Program-made: the position numbers and the translations under genes
Assembly (NCBI RefSeq): GCF_027587025.1
Contig: NZ_JAPPTI010000007.1
Coordinates: 1 to 64,000 of the forward strand
Length of the DNA: 64,000 bases
Direction of reading: 5' to 3'
DNA from: Vibrio sp. LaRot3
Lineage (GTDB): Bacteria > Pseudomonadota > Gammaproteobacteria > Enterobacterales > Vibrionaceae
Shown: one piece after another, positions 45,895 through 53,975 of the stretch
Position numbering within the stretch: the first letter of the stretch is position 1
Layout of the letters: each line of letters starts with the position of its first letter
The notes under the pieces: generated by a model
The model's input: the letters and a program-made list of their open reading frames with translations, nothing else
Told to the model about the DNA's origin: nothing
The model's database searches: none

Positions 45895-47649
45895 TTAAAC
45901 CATAGTCACTTGGCTAGCGCTGGCGAGGCATAGAGGTTTTGCGAACCAAAAACCTTGCAAATAGTGCACGCCCATCTTAGTGAACTTACGCTGCATATCG
46001 GCGTTTTCGATCCCCTCAATCACCACGTCGACTTTGTTGTCAGTACATAGCCGAGTAATGAAGCTTAAGTATTCGAACGTCGCTGGGTTTTCTAACGCGC
46101 GCCAAGCCAGCATTTTATCGACTTTGATTTGTTTAAACGGCAGCTCAAAGAAACTGTTGAGTGAGCTGTAGCCAGCACCAAAATCATCCAGCGATAATCG
46201 AAAACCATATTCGTTAAGGCGACAAAGCTGCGATTCGGCGCTTTTATTGCCTTCGAGGATAATCGTCTCCGTGAGTTCCAATACAATGCGGTCGGCATCG
46301 ATTTGATACTCATCAATCATCATCTTAACGCGATCGGGAAATTGATTATTAAGCAGTTGCAATACCGAAACGTTGATGTTTACCCGGACTTTACTGTTGT
46401 GGTTGAGCTGATATTGCTTGATAAATTGGCATGCTTTGTTGACCACGAGATAGCCAAGGTCAACGATTAGGCCATTTTTTTCTGCAACAGCGATGAATTC
46501 GTCTGGGTAGATTTGTCCTAAAGTCGAATCATTCCAACGAACTAAGGCTTCAAAGCTAGCGATGGCGTTGTCCTTGGTGCTGATGATTGGTTGAAAACGC
46601 ACGCTCAGAATATCGTTTTTAATCGCTTGTGCGAGTTCTCTTTCAATATGAAAGTGGCGATCGACTTTTTTCTTGGTAGCTGCGTTGTAGATACCAAGGT
46701 AGTTTTCGTGTTTTGCTCGTGCAAATTGACTAGTTCGTGCTGCTATTTGCACCAGTTCTTCTGGCGGTAGAGCACGGTCAAAATTGGGTACTATGCCAAT
46801 ACTAATATCGGTACCAAACAGGTAACCATTCATCTCTATCGATTGGCGATAAGAGCTTAAAATACGCTCGCCTAATGCGTTTATCTCGCCTTCGTTGTAT
46901 TGACCTTTGACCAAGATGGCAAAGTCGTCGGTTTGGACACGATAAATGTCGACAAACTCATCGGGGAAAGTGTTAAGCGATGACAGTAGATGAGACATCA
47001 AGTCTCGCAATATATGTGGCCCGTGCAGCGATTGGTATGAGCGGATATCTTCTAAATGGATATAGATCAGCGAGTATTCCTCGCTCGCTTGTAGGCTCAG
47101 CCCAGATAGGTCGACCGATAACTTGTGGCTGTTCGATAAGCCTGATGCGTTGTCCCGAAATGCAGCTTGATGGACATAAGTTTCCATCAGTTTGGCATCT
47201 GAAATATCGCGATGGCAACCAATAATGAATGTTTGGCCATTGACGGTTTTGGTAATCCCTGAGCCTTCAATCCACACATATTGACCATTGGTTTTGCGCA
47301 CTCGGTACTGCGTTACCTGTTTATCATTGCTGGTATCTAGATGGTGTTCTACCTTTTCCAGCAGAATTTGGCGGTCAAAGGGGTGGATAAGATCGAGCCA
47401 TTTGCTAAACAGGATCTGCCCATCAGCAATGCCAAATTGTTGGTAAAACGAAGGGTTGTAGAAAATAACATTGTCGGTGTCTGTCATGTAAAACAGACCG
47501 TCATTCATCACATCGAACATGTGCATGAAATGATGGCCCATCAACATATCGAGTTCAGCGATGGAGATCAGCGGCGTAAAAGCACTGTTGTTCATCATAG
47601 ACTCTGATGATACTAATGAGAACTGACGATATGGTTGAGGCTTAGCCAT
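45895..47649 (-). CDS. PAS-GGDEF(degenerate)-EAL cyclic-di-GMP phosphodiesterase
   Basis: The 584-residue protein has a PAS domain (about residues 40-160), then a GGDEF-like domain in which the signature is replaced by RVQTDDFAIL, so it should not synthesise c-di-GMP, and an EAL domain with FEALVRW, NVSVLQLL, ELTET, DDFGAGYSSL, KVDK and EGIEN. The metal-binding and catalytic residues are present, so it probably hydrolyses c-di-GMP, which in Vibrio favours motility over biofilm. The PAS domain may sense a ligand or redox state. Confidence 0.92.
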   Translation of the reverse strand: MAKPQPYRQFSLVSSESMMNNSAFTPLISIAELDMLMGHHFMHMFDVMNDGLFYMTDTDNVIFYNPSFYQQFGIADGQILFSKWLDLIHPFDRQILLEKVEHHLDTSNDKQVTQYRVRKTNGQYVWIEGSGITKTVNGQTFIIGCHRDISDAKLMETYVHQAAFRDNASGLSNSHKLSVDLSGLSLQASEEYSLIYIHLEDIRSYQSLHGPHILRDLMSHLLSSLNTFPDEFVDIYRVQTDDFAILVKGQYNEGEINALGERILSSYRQSIEMNGYLFGTDISIGIVPNFDRALPPEELVQIAARTSQFARAKHENYLGIYNAATKKKVDRHFHIERELAQAIKNDILSVRFQPIISTKDNAIASFEALVRWNDSTLGQIYPDEFIAVAEKNGLIVDLGYLVVNKACQFIKQYQLNHNSKVRVNINVSVLQLLNNQFPDRVKMMIDEYQIDADRIVLELTETIILEGNKSAESQLCRLNEYGFRLSLDDFGAGYSSLNSFFELPFKQIKVDKMLAWRALENPATFEYLSFITRLCTDNKVDVVIEGIENADMQRKFTKMGVHYLQGFWFAKPLCLASASQVTMV

Positions 47650-48134
47650 TGATTCTTACGACCTAATCAATTTGGTTAATGGGACTACTTCTAGCCAATC
47701 TACGGCCAGCTGCATAGTAGCGTTTGTACATGAATATTTAATTACCGACTACCGCCGAATTCACATCGTGACCATAAAGATCATCACGTGATACTGAATG
47801 GTGGTTTTTTAGTCTAAATAGAGTTGAGCTATTTAAATTTGCGTAGTCATTCGCAAAAGATTCAGCAATAACTGACTGTTTTGATTGGCTTCCCATCATT
47901 AAGTCGATGGTAGAGCAAGCATGACAGAGAAATGTTATTTATTAATCTATCAATATAGCGACTGGTTATGCGGTTTCTTTAGCGTTTTTATAAGATAAGG
48001 GCGGCATTTTAGCGATCAAATTGCGCTACGTAAAAGCAAGCGTTTGCGCGGATTTGTAAGGGCTAGCGGCGAAATTACTTGTTAAAATCTGATGTTAAAG
48101 GCTAGACTTCGGGTTTTGAAAAAGAGGTGATGTG
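47650..48134. other. 485-bp divergent promoter region
   Basis: Between the EAL gene and the S4 gene. I see a PurR-box-like site at 48034-48049 and no gene. Stops interrupt all longer frames. Confidence 0.6.
48034..48049 (+). promoter_or_regulatory. PurR-box-like palindrome
   Basis: AAGCAAGCGTTTGCGC matches 13 of 16 bases of the PurR consensus ACGCAAACGTTTGCGT. It lies about 85 bases before the S4 gene. Weak, pattern only. Confidence 0.33.
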
Positions 48135-48605
48135 ATGAGCGAGTATCAAGGTGATGCTGATTGGCAAGATCAAGGCGAAGAAATAGAGATTGAAGCGATA
48201 GGTATCGAAGTATCATCACATCCTATTGAACTGTATAAAGTCTTCAAAATTGCTAACTTAGTTGGTGGCGGGGGGGAGGCGAAGCACCTTATCTCTGAAG
48301 GGTATGTGGCGGTTAACGGTGAGTTAGAAACGCGTAAGCGCCGCAAGATGTACGACGGTGACTTCTTTGAGTTTAATCAAGAGTACTACGTTGTGGTGTG
48401 CGATGCGCCAGTAACCGAGCCTGAGCCAAAAGCGGAGCGCGAAGTTAAAGCAGAAAAAGCGCCATCAAAAGCTCGTAAAGAAAAGCCTGCCAAGGGCAAA
48501 AAAGCCAACAAGCCAAGCCAAGCGAAAAGCAAACAGAGCGATAAGCCTCAGGCAGAAAAACCAAAGCGTTCAAGTAATGGCCGTTCATCGATAGATTTCT
48601 TCTAA
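48135..48605 (+). CDS. S4-domain RNA-binding protein (YbcJ-like)
   Basis: The 156-residue protein has an S4 domain (residues 24-80: LYKVFKIANLVGGGGEAKHLISEGYVAVN and RKRRKMYDGD) like YbcJ, followed by a lysine- and alanine-rich tail of about 60 residues that is likely disordered and binds RNA. AAGAGGTGA precedes ATG 48135. Its cellular target is unknown, probably ribosomal RNA or a ribosome-bound RNA. A GAAA-loop terminator follows. Confidence 0.87.
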   Translation: MSEYQGDADWQDQGEEIEIEAIGIEVSSHPIELYKVFKIANLVGGGGEAKHLISEGYVAVNGELETRKRRKMYDGDFFEFNQEYYVVVCDAPVTEPEPKAEREVKAEKAPSKARKEKPAKGKKANKPSQAKSKQSDKPQAEKPKRSSNGRSSIDFF

Positions 48606-48627
48606 TCAAAAAAAACAGACAGTTAAA

Positions 48628-48650
48628 GGGAGGCGAAAGCCTCCTTTTTT
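48628..48650 (+). terminator. Rho-independent terminator with GAAA loop
   Basis: GGAGGC-GAAA-GCCTCC followed by TTTTTT. Confidence 0.92.
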
Positions 48651-48712
48651 ATTGCCTTGCGGCTATTGTGGTTTTTGTAAAAAACGTAAATCTGAGATGA
48701 CTTTGATACAAA

Positions 48713-48735
48713 TCTAAATGATAATGCATTGCATT
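48713..48735 (+). promoter_or_regulatory. Fur-box-like site before vctP
   Basis: AAATGATAATGCATTGCATT fits the GATAATGAT core of a Fur box, located about 20 bases before the start codon of the siderophore operon. Good match. Confidence 0.58.
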
Positions 48736-48754
48736 AATGGTTATGGAGTTAAGT

Positions 48755-49660
48755 ATGAAAGTCTCAACGTTAGCACTACTATCCGGTTTGGTGGCATTTG
48801 GCGCCAATGCTGAAATGGTAGAAATCCAACACGCTCAAGGTACGACAAAGTTAGAAGCAAACCCAGAGCGCGTAGTTGTGATTGGTGTAGGTGCATTGGA
48901 TGCAGTTGTTACAATGGGTGTTGAGCCTGTTGCACTATCTACCGTGAGTATGTTCCCTGATTACCTTGCGAAATACCGTAGCGGTGATTTTATTTCTGCA
49001 GGTAGCCTGTCTGAGCCAAACTTTGAAACGATTTTTACTCAAAAACCTGACCTTATTATTGTCGGCTCTCGTGGTGCAAGCCAATACGAAGAGCTAAGCA
49101 AAATTGCGCCAACGGTAGTGTTCGCTCCAAACGACGAGCAAGGTTACTGGGTAAGCACGCAGCAACAATGGCGTAATCTAGGTACGATTTTCGGCAAGCA
49201 AGAATTTGTTGAGAAGAAGATCGCTCAAGTGGACAGCCAGTTCAAAGCGATTCGCGATTACAACCAGACTAACTCTGTTGATGCGCTTACGGTAATGAGT
49301 GCCGGTGGTAACATTACGGCTTTTGGTGCTGATTCTCGCTTCTCAGCTATTTACCGCGATTTTGGCTTTAACGAGTCAGTAAAAGGCATTAAAGCAAGCC
49401 GCCACGGTGATCTGGTGTCTTACGAGTTTATTCGTGATGCTAACCCATCAACGTTACTGATTGTTGATAAAGACATGTTAATCAACAAAGGTACGAGCAC
49501 GACTAAGCGTGATTTTGAAAACGAATTAGTGAAAGCGACTGATGCATACCAAAACAAGCACATGGCTTATTTAGACATCAATGCTTGGTACTTAGCGGCT
49601 TCAGGCATTCAAGCGACAGAACGAATGATTAAAGATGTTCAATCTTCAATCGACCTTTAA
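48755..49660 (+). CDS. vctP: Periplasmic ferric siderophore-binding protein (VctP-like)
   Basis: The 301-residue protein has a signal peptide (residues 1-19) and the class III binding-protein pattern of FatB/VctP/CeuE: NPERVVVIGVGALDAV and KPDLIIVGSR. It should bind a ferric catechol siderophore and deliver it to the permease pair. GGAG lies seven bases before ATG 48755. By my recollection the order here matches V. cholerae vctP-D-G-C followed by an AraC gene and a receptor; that basis is memory, not search. A 26-bp palindrome follows the gene. Confidence 0.78.
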   Translation: MKVSTLALLSGLVAFGANAEMVEIQHAQGTTKLEANPERVVVIGVGALDAVVTMGVEPVALSTVSMFPDYLAKYRSGDFISAGSLSEPNFETIFTQKPDLIIVGSRGASQYEELSKIAPTVVFAPNDEQGYWVSTQQQWRNLGTIFGKQEFVEKKIAQVDSQFKAIRDYNQTNSVDALTVMSAGGNITAFGADSRFSAIYRDFGFNESVKGIKASRHGDLVSYEFIRDANPSTLLIVDKDMLINKGTSTTKRDFENELVKATDAYQNKHMAYLDINAWYLAASGIQATERMIKDVQSSIDL

Positions 49661-49680
49661 AAGAATTAAGTAATAAAGTT

Positions 49681-49712
49681 GCCCAAGCAAACATGTTTGC
49701 TTGGGCTTTTTA
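49681..49712 (+). terminator. Perfect palindrome with T tail (attenuator)
   Basis: GCCCAAGCAAACATGTTTGCTTGGGC is 26 bases and equals its own reverse complement, followed by TTTTTAG. Placed between vctP and the permease gene, it may partly stop transcription so that the binding protein is made in excess. Confidence 0.82.
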
Positions 49713-49728
49713 GCGTTAGAGGCAAATT

Positions 49729-50664
49729 TTGAAAAAGTTATTGCCAATTTTGATAGTGCTTAGCTTTGCTTCCCTTTTCGTAGGGGTGGGAGAATTAAGC
49801 ATTGGGGCATTGCTCGCAGGGGATGCAAGCAGTTGGAACTTGTTGTTTACCAGCCGTATTCCTCGTTTGGTGGCCGTGCTACTGGCAGGTGCAGGTTTAA
49901 GTATTGCTGGTTTGATTATGCAGCAGATCAGCCAAAACCGATTCGCAGCACCATCGACTTCTGGCACGATAGAGTGTGCGATGTTGGGCTATGTATTAAG
50001 CCTTGTTTTCTTTGGTGGTCAGCAAATCTGGTTAATCTTCTTAATCTCGATGCTCGGCACACTAATGTTTGTGCAGTTTATTAATCGAATCCAATTTAAG
50101 AACGCTATTTTTGTACCACTGATCGGCATCATTTTCGGTAATGTGGTGGATTCATTAGCCACTTTCGTCGCGTATAAATACGATGCGTTGCAGAACATGT
50201 CCGGTTGGGCGGTTGCCAACTTCGCTAACTTGCTGCAAGGCGACTATGAACTGCTTTATATCGCTATCCCTATCGCGGTCATTGGCTACCTATTTGCGAC
50301 ACGTATTTCTGCGGTTGGCTTAGGTAAAGACTTTGCAACCAACCTTGGTCTTAAATATGGCCAAGTGATTATTTTAGGTGTCACCTTGGTCTCTATTATG
50401 TCGGCCAGCGTGGTGATGATCGTCGGTCAGTTGCCTTTCCTTGGTCTAATCGTGCCGAACCTAGTGAGTAAGTTCTATGGCGATAACTTGCGCAAAAACA
50501 TTCCACTCACGGCGGTATTAGGCGCGCTTATTGTGCTGTGCTGTGACCTTGTCGGCCGTACGATTATCTTCCCTTATGAAATCCCAATCTCGATGATCAT
50601 TAGCATGTTAGGTGGTGGTATCTTTATCTTCTTTATTCTGCGAGGCCAAAAGAATGCAGGATAG
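49729..50664 (+). CDS. vctD: Siderophore ABC permease subunit (FecCD family)
   Basis: The 311-residue protein has about nine or ten membrane spans and the FecCD pattern (GAGLSIAGLIMQQISQNRFAAPS, then the cytoplasmic loop with GLIVPNLVSKFYGDNLRKN). The TTG start at 49729 has GAGG upstream. It overlaps the next gene by 11 bases, so they are translated together. Confidence 0.83.
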   Translation: MKKLLPILIVLSFASLFVGVGELSIGALLAGDASSWNLLFTSRIPRLVAVLLAGAGLSIAGLIMQQISQNRFAAPSTSGTIECAMLGYVLSLVFFGGQQIWLIFLISMLGTLMFVQFINRIQFKNAIFVPLIGIIFGNVVDSLATFVAYKYDALQNMSGWAVANFANLLQGDYELLYIAIPIAVIGYLFATRISAVGLGKDFATNLGLKYGQVIILGVTLVSIMSASVVMIVGQLPFLGLIVPNLVSKFYGDNLRKNIPLTAVLGALIVLCCDLVGRTIIFPYEIPISMIISMLGGGIFIFFILRGQKNAG

Positions 50665-51604
50665 AACTAAATTACTGTTATTAGCGATTGTCGCTTTAGT
50701 ATTTGCAGGTTTGTTCATTGGTTTAGGTTTGAATGCCGATAACTACCAATACTTCTTGTCTCGTCGTGTACCTAAAGTGATGGCAATGATTTTAGCCGGT
50801 ATTGCGATTGGCCAGTCGGCTTTAGCTTTCCAAACCATCACTAACAACCGCATTTTGACGCCAAGTATCATGGGTTTTGATTCCTTGTACATGTTCACGC
50901 AAGTGGTGGTTGTCGTTGCGTTCGGCGGTATGAGTTCGTACGTGCTTAATGACTATGTAAACTTTTCACTGTCTGTCAGTGTTATGCTTGGTTTCTCGGT
51001 GTTGTTGTTCAGTTTCTATTTTGGCAGCAAACAGAAAAACTTAATGGCATTGCTGTTATTGGGTGTGATCTTAGGTCAGCTGTTTGGCAGCATCTCATCG
51101 TTTTTGACTATGTTGATGGACCCGAATGACTTTGCTGCGCTGCAATCAAGCTTGTTTGCCAGCTTCAATAACATCAAAGTTGAGTTGGTGTATTTGTGTA
51201 CGCCGCTATTAGCCATAATCAGCTTTTTACTGTTCCGTTTAAACCGAGTGTTGGATGTGTTCTGGCTAGACAGCGATAACGCAACCAGTTTGGGGATTGA
51301 TGTAAAACGCGTGACGCTACAGGTGTTGATTCTATCTGCAGCATTGATTGCTATCTCGACAGCATTGATTGGTCCAATTATGTTCTTTGGCCTACTGGTG
51401 ACCAACTTAGCGCGTGAAATGCTTAAGTCGTACCAGCACCGAGTTTTGCTATTGGGCGTTTCGCTGTTGTCTGTGGCGTCTCTATTGAGTGGTCAATGGA
51501 TTGTGGAAAATGTCTTCGGGTTCTCAACGACGTTGAGCGTGGTGATTAACTTTATTGGCGGCATCTACTTCCTATCGATGTTGCTACGAAACAAAATCGT
51601 TTAG
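50654..51604 (+). CDS. vctG: Siderophore ABC permease subunit (FecCD family)
   Basis: The 316-residue protein is the second FecCD-type permease, with RRVPKVMAMILAGIAIGQSALAFQTITNNR and IGPIMFFGLLVTNLAREML. GAGG precedes ATG 50654, which is favoured over an earlier in-frame ATG inside the preceding gene. It pairs with the upstream permease. Confidence 0.83.
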   Translation: MQDRTKLLLLAIVALVFAGLFIGLGLNADNYQYFLSRRVPKVMAMILAGIAIGQSALAFQTITNNRILTPSIMGFDSLYMFTQVVVVVAFGGMSSYVLNDYVNFSLSVSVMLGFSVLLFSFYFGSKQKNLMALLLLGVILGQLFGSISSFLTMLMDPNDFAALQSSLFASFNNIKVELVYLCTPLLAIISFLLFRLNRVLDVFWLDSDNATSLGIDVKRVTLQVLILSAALIAISTALIGPIMFFGLLVTNLAREMLKSYQHRVLLLGVSLLSVASLLSGQWIVENVFGFSTTLSVVINFIGGIYFLSMLLRNKIV

Positions 51605-51611
51605 GGTCATT

Positions 51612-52367
51612 ATGATTAAATTACAAAGCCTAACTAAATTATTCGGTAAAACGGCCGTCGTGAACGACGCCAGTGCTGAGTTTGAAAAAGGGAAAGTGAC
51701 AGCAATCATTGGCCCTAACGGCGCGGGTAAAAGTACCCTGTTATCAATGGCAAGTCGCCTTGTTGAGAAAGACAAAGGTGAAGTGTACATCGACTGCAAA
51801 GAGCTCGCCGATTGGGATACCAAAGAGCTGGCGAAGCGTCTTGCAGTGCTGCGCCAAGCTAACAACATTACTATGCGTTTTACGGTACGTGAGATGATCG
51901 CTTTTGGCCGTTTTCCTTACAGCCAAGGTAAGCTTACCGACCAAGACCAAGCGGTAATTAACCAAGCGATTGAATACTTAGATCTTGCTGACATTCAAAA
52001 CAAATACCTTGATGAGTTGAGTGGTGGTCAGCGACAACTGGCGTTTATTGCAATGGTCATCGCGCAAGATACGGACTACGTGTTCTTAGATGAGCCATTG
52101 AATAACCTAGATATTAAACACTCACTGCAAATTATGCGTAACGTTGGTCGCTTAGCGCGTGAAATGGATAAAGCAGTAGTGGTGGTGATTCACGACATCA
52201 ACTTTGCTGCGTGTTACTCCGACAAGATCATCGCTCTTAAGAAAGGTGAAGTGGTAGCACAAGGGTCAGTAGAGGAAGTGATTCAGGCCGATGTGTTGGA
52301 AAGCATCTATGAAACGCCTTTTAATATCATCGAGCAAGATGGTAAGCGCATGTGTACCTATTACTGA
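51612..52367 (+). CDS. vctC: Siderophore ABC ATPase
   Basis: The 251-residue protein has Walker A GPNGAGKST near residues 33-41, signature LSGGQRQLAFIAMV and Walker B DYVFLDEPLNNLD, typical of FecE-like siderophore ATPases. AGGG lies before ATG 51612. It closes the four-gene operon that begins with vctP; a bidirectional terminator follows. Confidence 0.86.
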   Translation: MIKLQSLTKLFGKTAVVNDASAEFEKGKVTAIIGPNGAGKSTLLSMASRLVEKDKGEVYIDCKELADWDTKELAKRLAVLRQANNITMRFTVREMIAFGRFPYSQGKLTDQDQAVINQAIEYLDLADIQNKYLDELSGGQRQLAFIAMVIAQDTDYVFLDEPLNNLDIKHSLQIMRNVGRLAREMDKAVVVVIHDINFAACYSDKIIALKKGEVVAQGSVEEVIQADVLESIYETPFNIIEQDGKRMCTYY

Positions 52368-52383
52368 TTGCAACTCTGTCTAA

Positions 52384-52412
52384 AAAAGGCTTCCCACTGG
52401 GAAGCCTTTTTA
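52384..52412. terminator. Rho-independent terminator, bidirectional
   Basis: AAAAGGCTTCCC-ACT-GGGAAGCCTTTT between convergent genes. Confidence 0.9.
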
Positions 52413-52426
52413 TTTGGTTAAATCAT

Positions 52427-52813
52427 CTATTTAGTTAAGTCATCAATGATAGGGCACTGACTACTGCCGTTGCCGGGGCATGATGAGACCCACTGTTTGA
52501 GCTGTTTTTCGATTTCTTGCAGCTGGTGGATTTTCATCTCCACTTCTTTGAGCTTTTCTTGTGCTTTGGCTTTGACTTCACTGCTTTTTCTATGTGGGTT
52601 ATGGGCAAGTTCAACAAATTCTTTGCACTCTGCAAGGGAGAATCCAGCGTTTTTTGCACGGGAAACAAGGTTTAGCTCTTGCAAATGTTGCGAGCCATAT
52701 TCGCGATACCCCGACGCACTGCGCAATGGGGGAGTGATGATGCCTTTATCTTCGTATAAGCGAATTGACTTGCTTGATAGCCCAGTTAATTGGGCAACTT
52801 GACCAATGTTCAT
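52427..52813 (-). CDS. cueR: CueR-type copper-responsive regulator
   Basis: The 128-residue MerR-family protein has an N-terminal helix-turn-helix (NIGQVAQLTGLSSKSIRLYEDKG), a dimer helix, and a C-terminal CPGNGSSQCPI loop, the two-cysteine monovalent-metal site of CueR. It normally activates a copper exporter or oxidase gene when Cu(I), Ag(I) or Au(I) binds. No copA lies beside it here, so it acts at a distance. Confidence 0.85.
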   Translation of the reverse strand: MNIGQVAQLTGLSSKSIRLYEDKGIITPPLRSASGYREYGSQHLQELNLVSRAKNAGFSLAECKEFVELAHNPHRKSSEVKAKAQEKLKEVEMKIHQLQEIEKQLKQWVSSCPGNGSSQCPIIDDLTK

Positions 52814-52877
52814 GGCGTTTACCTTTAATGAGAATCCACTTAGCTTACCACAGTTGATTTTATTACATGTAGCCGCA

Positions 52878-53858
52878 TTAACTCATGTCTTTGCGCATCA
52901 TCGCGTTTGGAGGATAGCCAAAGGCCTTCTTAAACGCGATGGTAAAGTTAGAAGGGTGGGTATAGCCTGCCTCGTATGCGGCTTCGGTGATAGAGATAAT
53001 ACCGCGCTCTAAATGTTGCTTAGCGATCTCTAATCGTCGGGTGCGGATGTAGCCATTGATTGTACAGCCAATGTGATTACGGAACTTGCGTTGAATGTTA
53101 GATGGGCTCATTGCGAACCGATGTGCAATTAAATCTATGGTCAGCGGGTTATCTAAATTGGTCTCGATATAGCTGATAATATCTTCCACATCGGCTTGTG
53201 CAATGGGTTCAAACTTAGTGTCAGATTTCGCGATCGCTTGCTGTTCAAGCTGAGCAAAAATGATTTCCATTAACTGCATCGAAATCTTTTCGAGTTTTAT
53301 CTTATTGAGGAAACTGGTGGCGTTGTGCAAATCAAGCACTTGGTCCACCAATTGGTAGATCTCTGGAGTAAGGTCGAATCGGATTGAGTTTTTGTGGCCC
53401 TTTAAAAATTGACGCACGCGGCATGTCTCGGAACTGCGCGCCAAGATCCAATCGGGTTTCAGCATTAGATTTAGTTTGGTGACATGGTTACCTTTGGTGA
53501 TGCGGCGTCGAAAGTTCGCAGGCTTTGTCAGGTTAACTAGAATGCCTTCCGCTTTTATACGCGCATCGAGATTAAACTCTAAATCATCATAGCCAAATTC
53601 TAAGTGGCCTTGCAGCAGTAGCGTTACGATGATGGAGACAGGCGCTGTTGAGACAATATTAGAATCAGTCAGTTCTTCGCTTCTGCTGCCATGCAATGTA
53701 AAACAATCATCGACGCGATGAGAGACAAAATGTCCTTCGACTAACGGGCCATTGTTTCTGCGGCTAACACCGACGATGAGCTGCTTTTCTGATTCCTCAA
53801 TTTTCTTAGTAAGTGCTACTTTTTCTAGTCTTGGTCGAGATTTAGTACCGACGCCCAT
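52878..53858 (-). CDS. AraC-type regulator, siderophore-receptor type
   Basis: The 326-residue protein has a C-terminal AraC domain (LTIDLIAHRFAMSPSNIQRKF and ISITEAAYEAGYTHPSNFTIAFKKAFGYPP). The N-terminal part fits PchR-like siderophore sensors. AGGAAA precedes the ATG at 53858; an earlier ATG at 53894 is possible. It is divergent from the TonB-dependent receptor gene with a short intergenic region, so it probably controls that gene. Confidence 0.87.
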   Translation of the reverse strand: MGVGTKSRPRLEKVALTKKIEESEKQLIVGVSRRNNGPLVEGHFVSHRVDDCFTLHGSRSEELTDSNIVSTAPVSIIVTLLLQGHLEFGYDDLEFNLDARIKAEGILVNLTKPANFRRRITKGNHVTKLNLMLKPDWILARSSETCRVRQFLKGHKNSIRFDLTPEIYQLVDQVLDLHNATSFLNKIKLEKISMQLMEIIFAQLEQQAIAKSDTKFEPIAQADVEDIISYIETNLDNPLTIDLIAHRFAMSPSNIQRKFRNHIGCTINGYIRTRRLEIAKQHLERGIISITEAAYEAGYTHPSNFTIAFKKAFGYPPNAMMRKDMS

Positions 53859-53940
53859 GCTGTATTTCCTCATAACATGAATGCGATTGTGCATAACTCA
53901 ATTCACTTTGTGAAATGAGGGTTCAATCCTATCATGCTTG

Positions 53941-53960
53941 CGAATTGTTATCATTTAGAT
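53941..53960 (+). promoter_or_regulatory. Fur-like site between regulator and receptor
   Basis: CGAATTGTTATCATTTAG resembles half of a Fur box and lies about 16 bases before the receptor ATG. Confidence 0.4.
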
Positions 53961-53975
53961 TTAAAGAGGAAGTTC

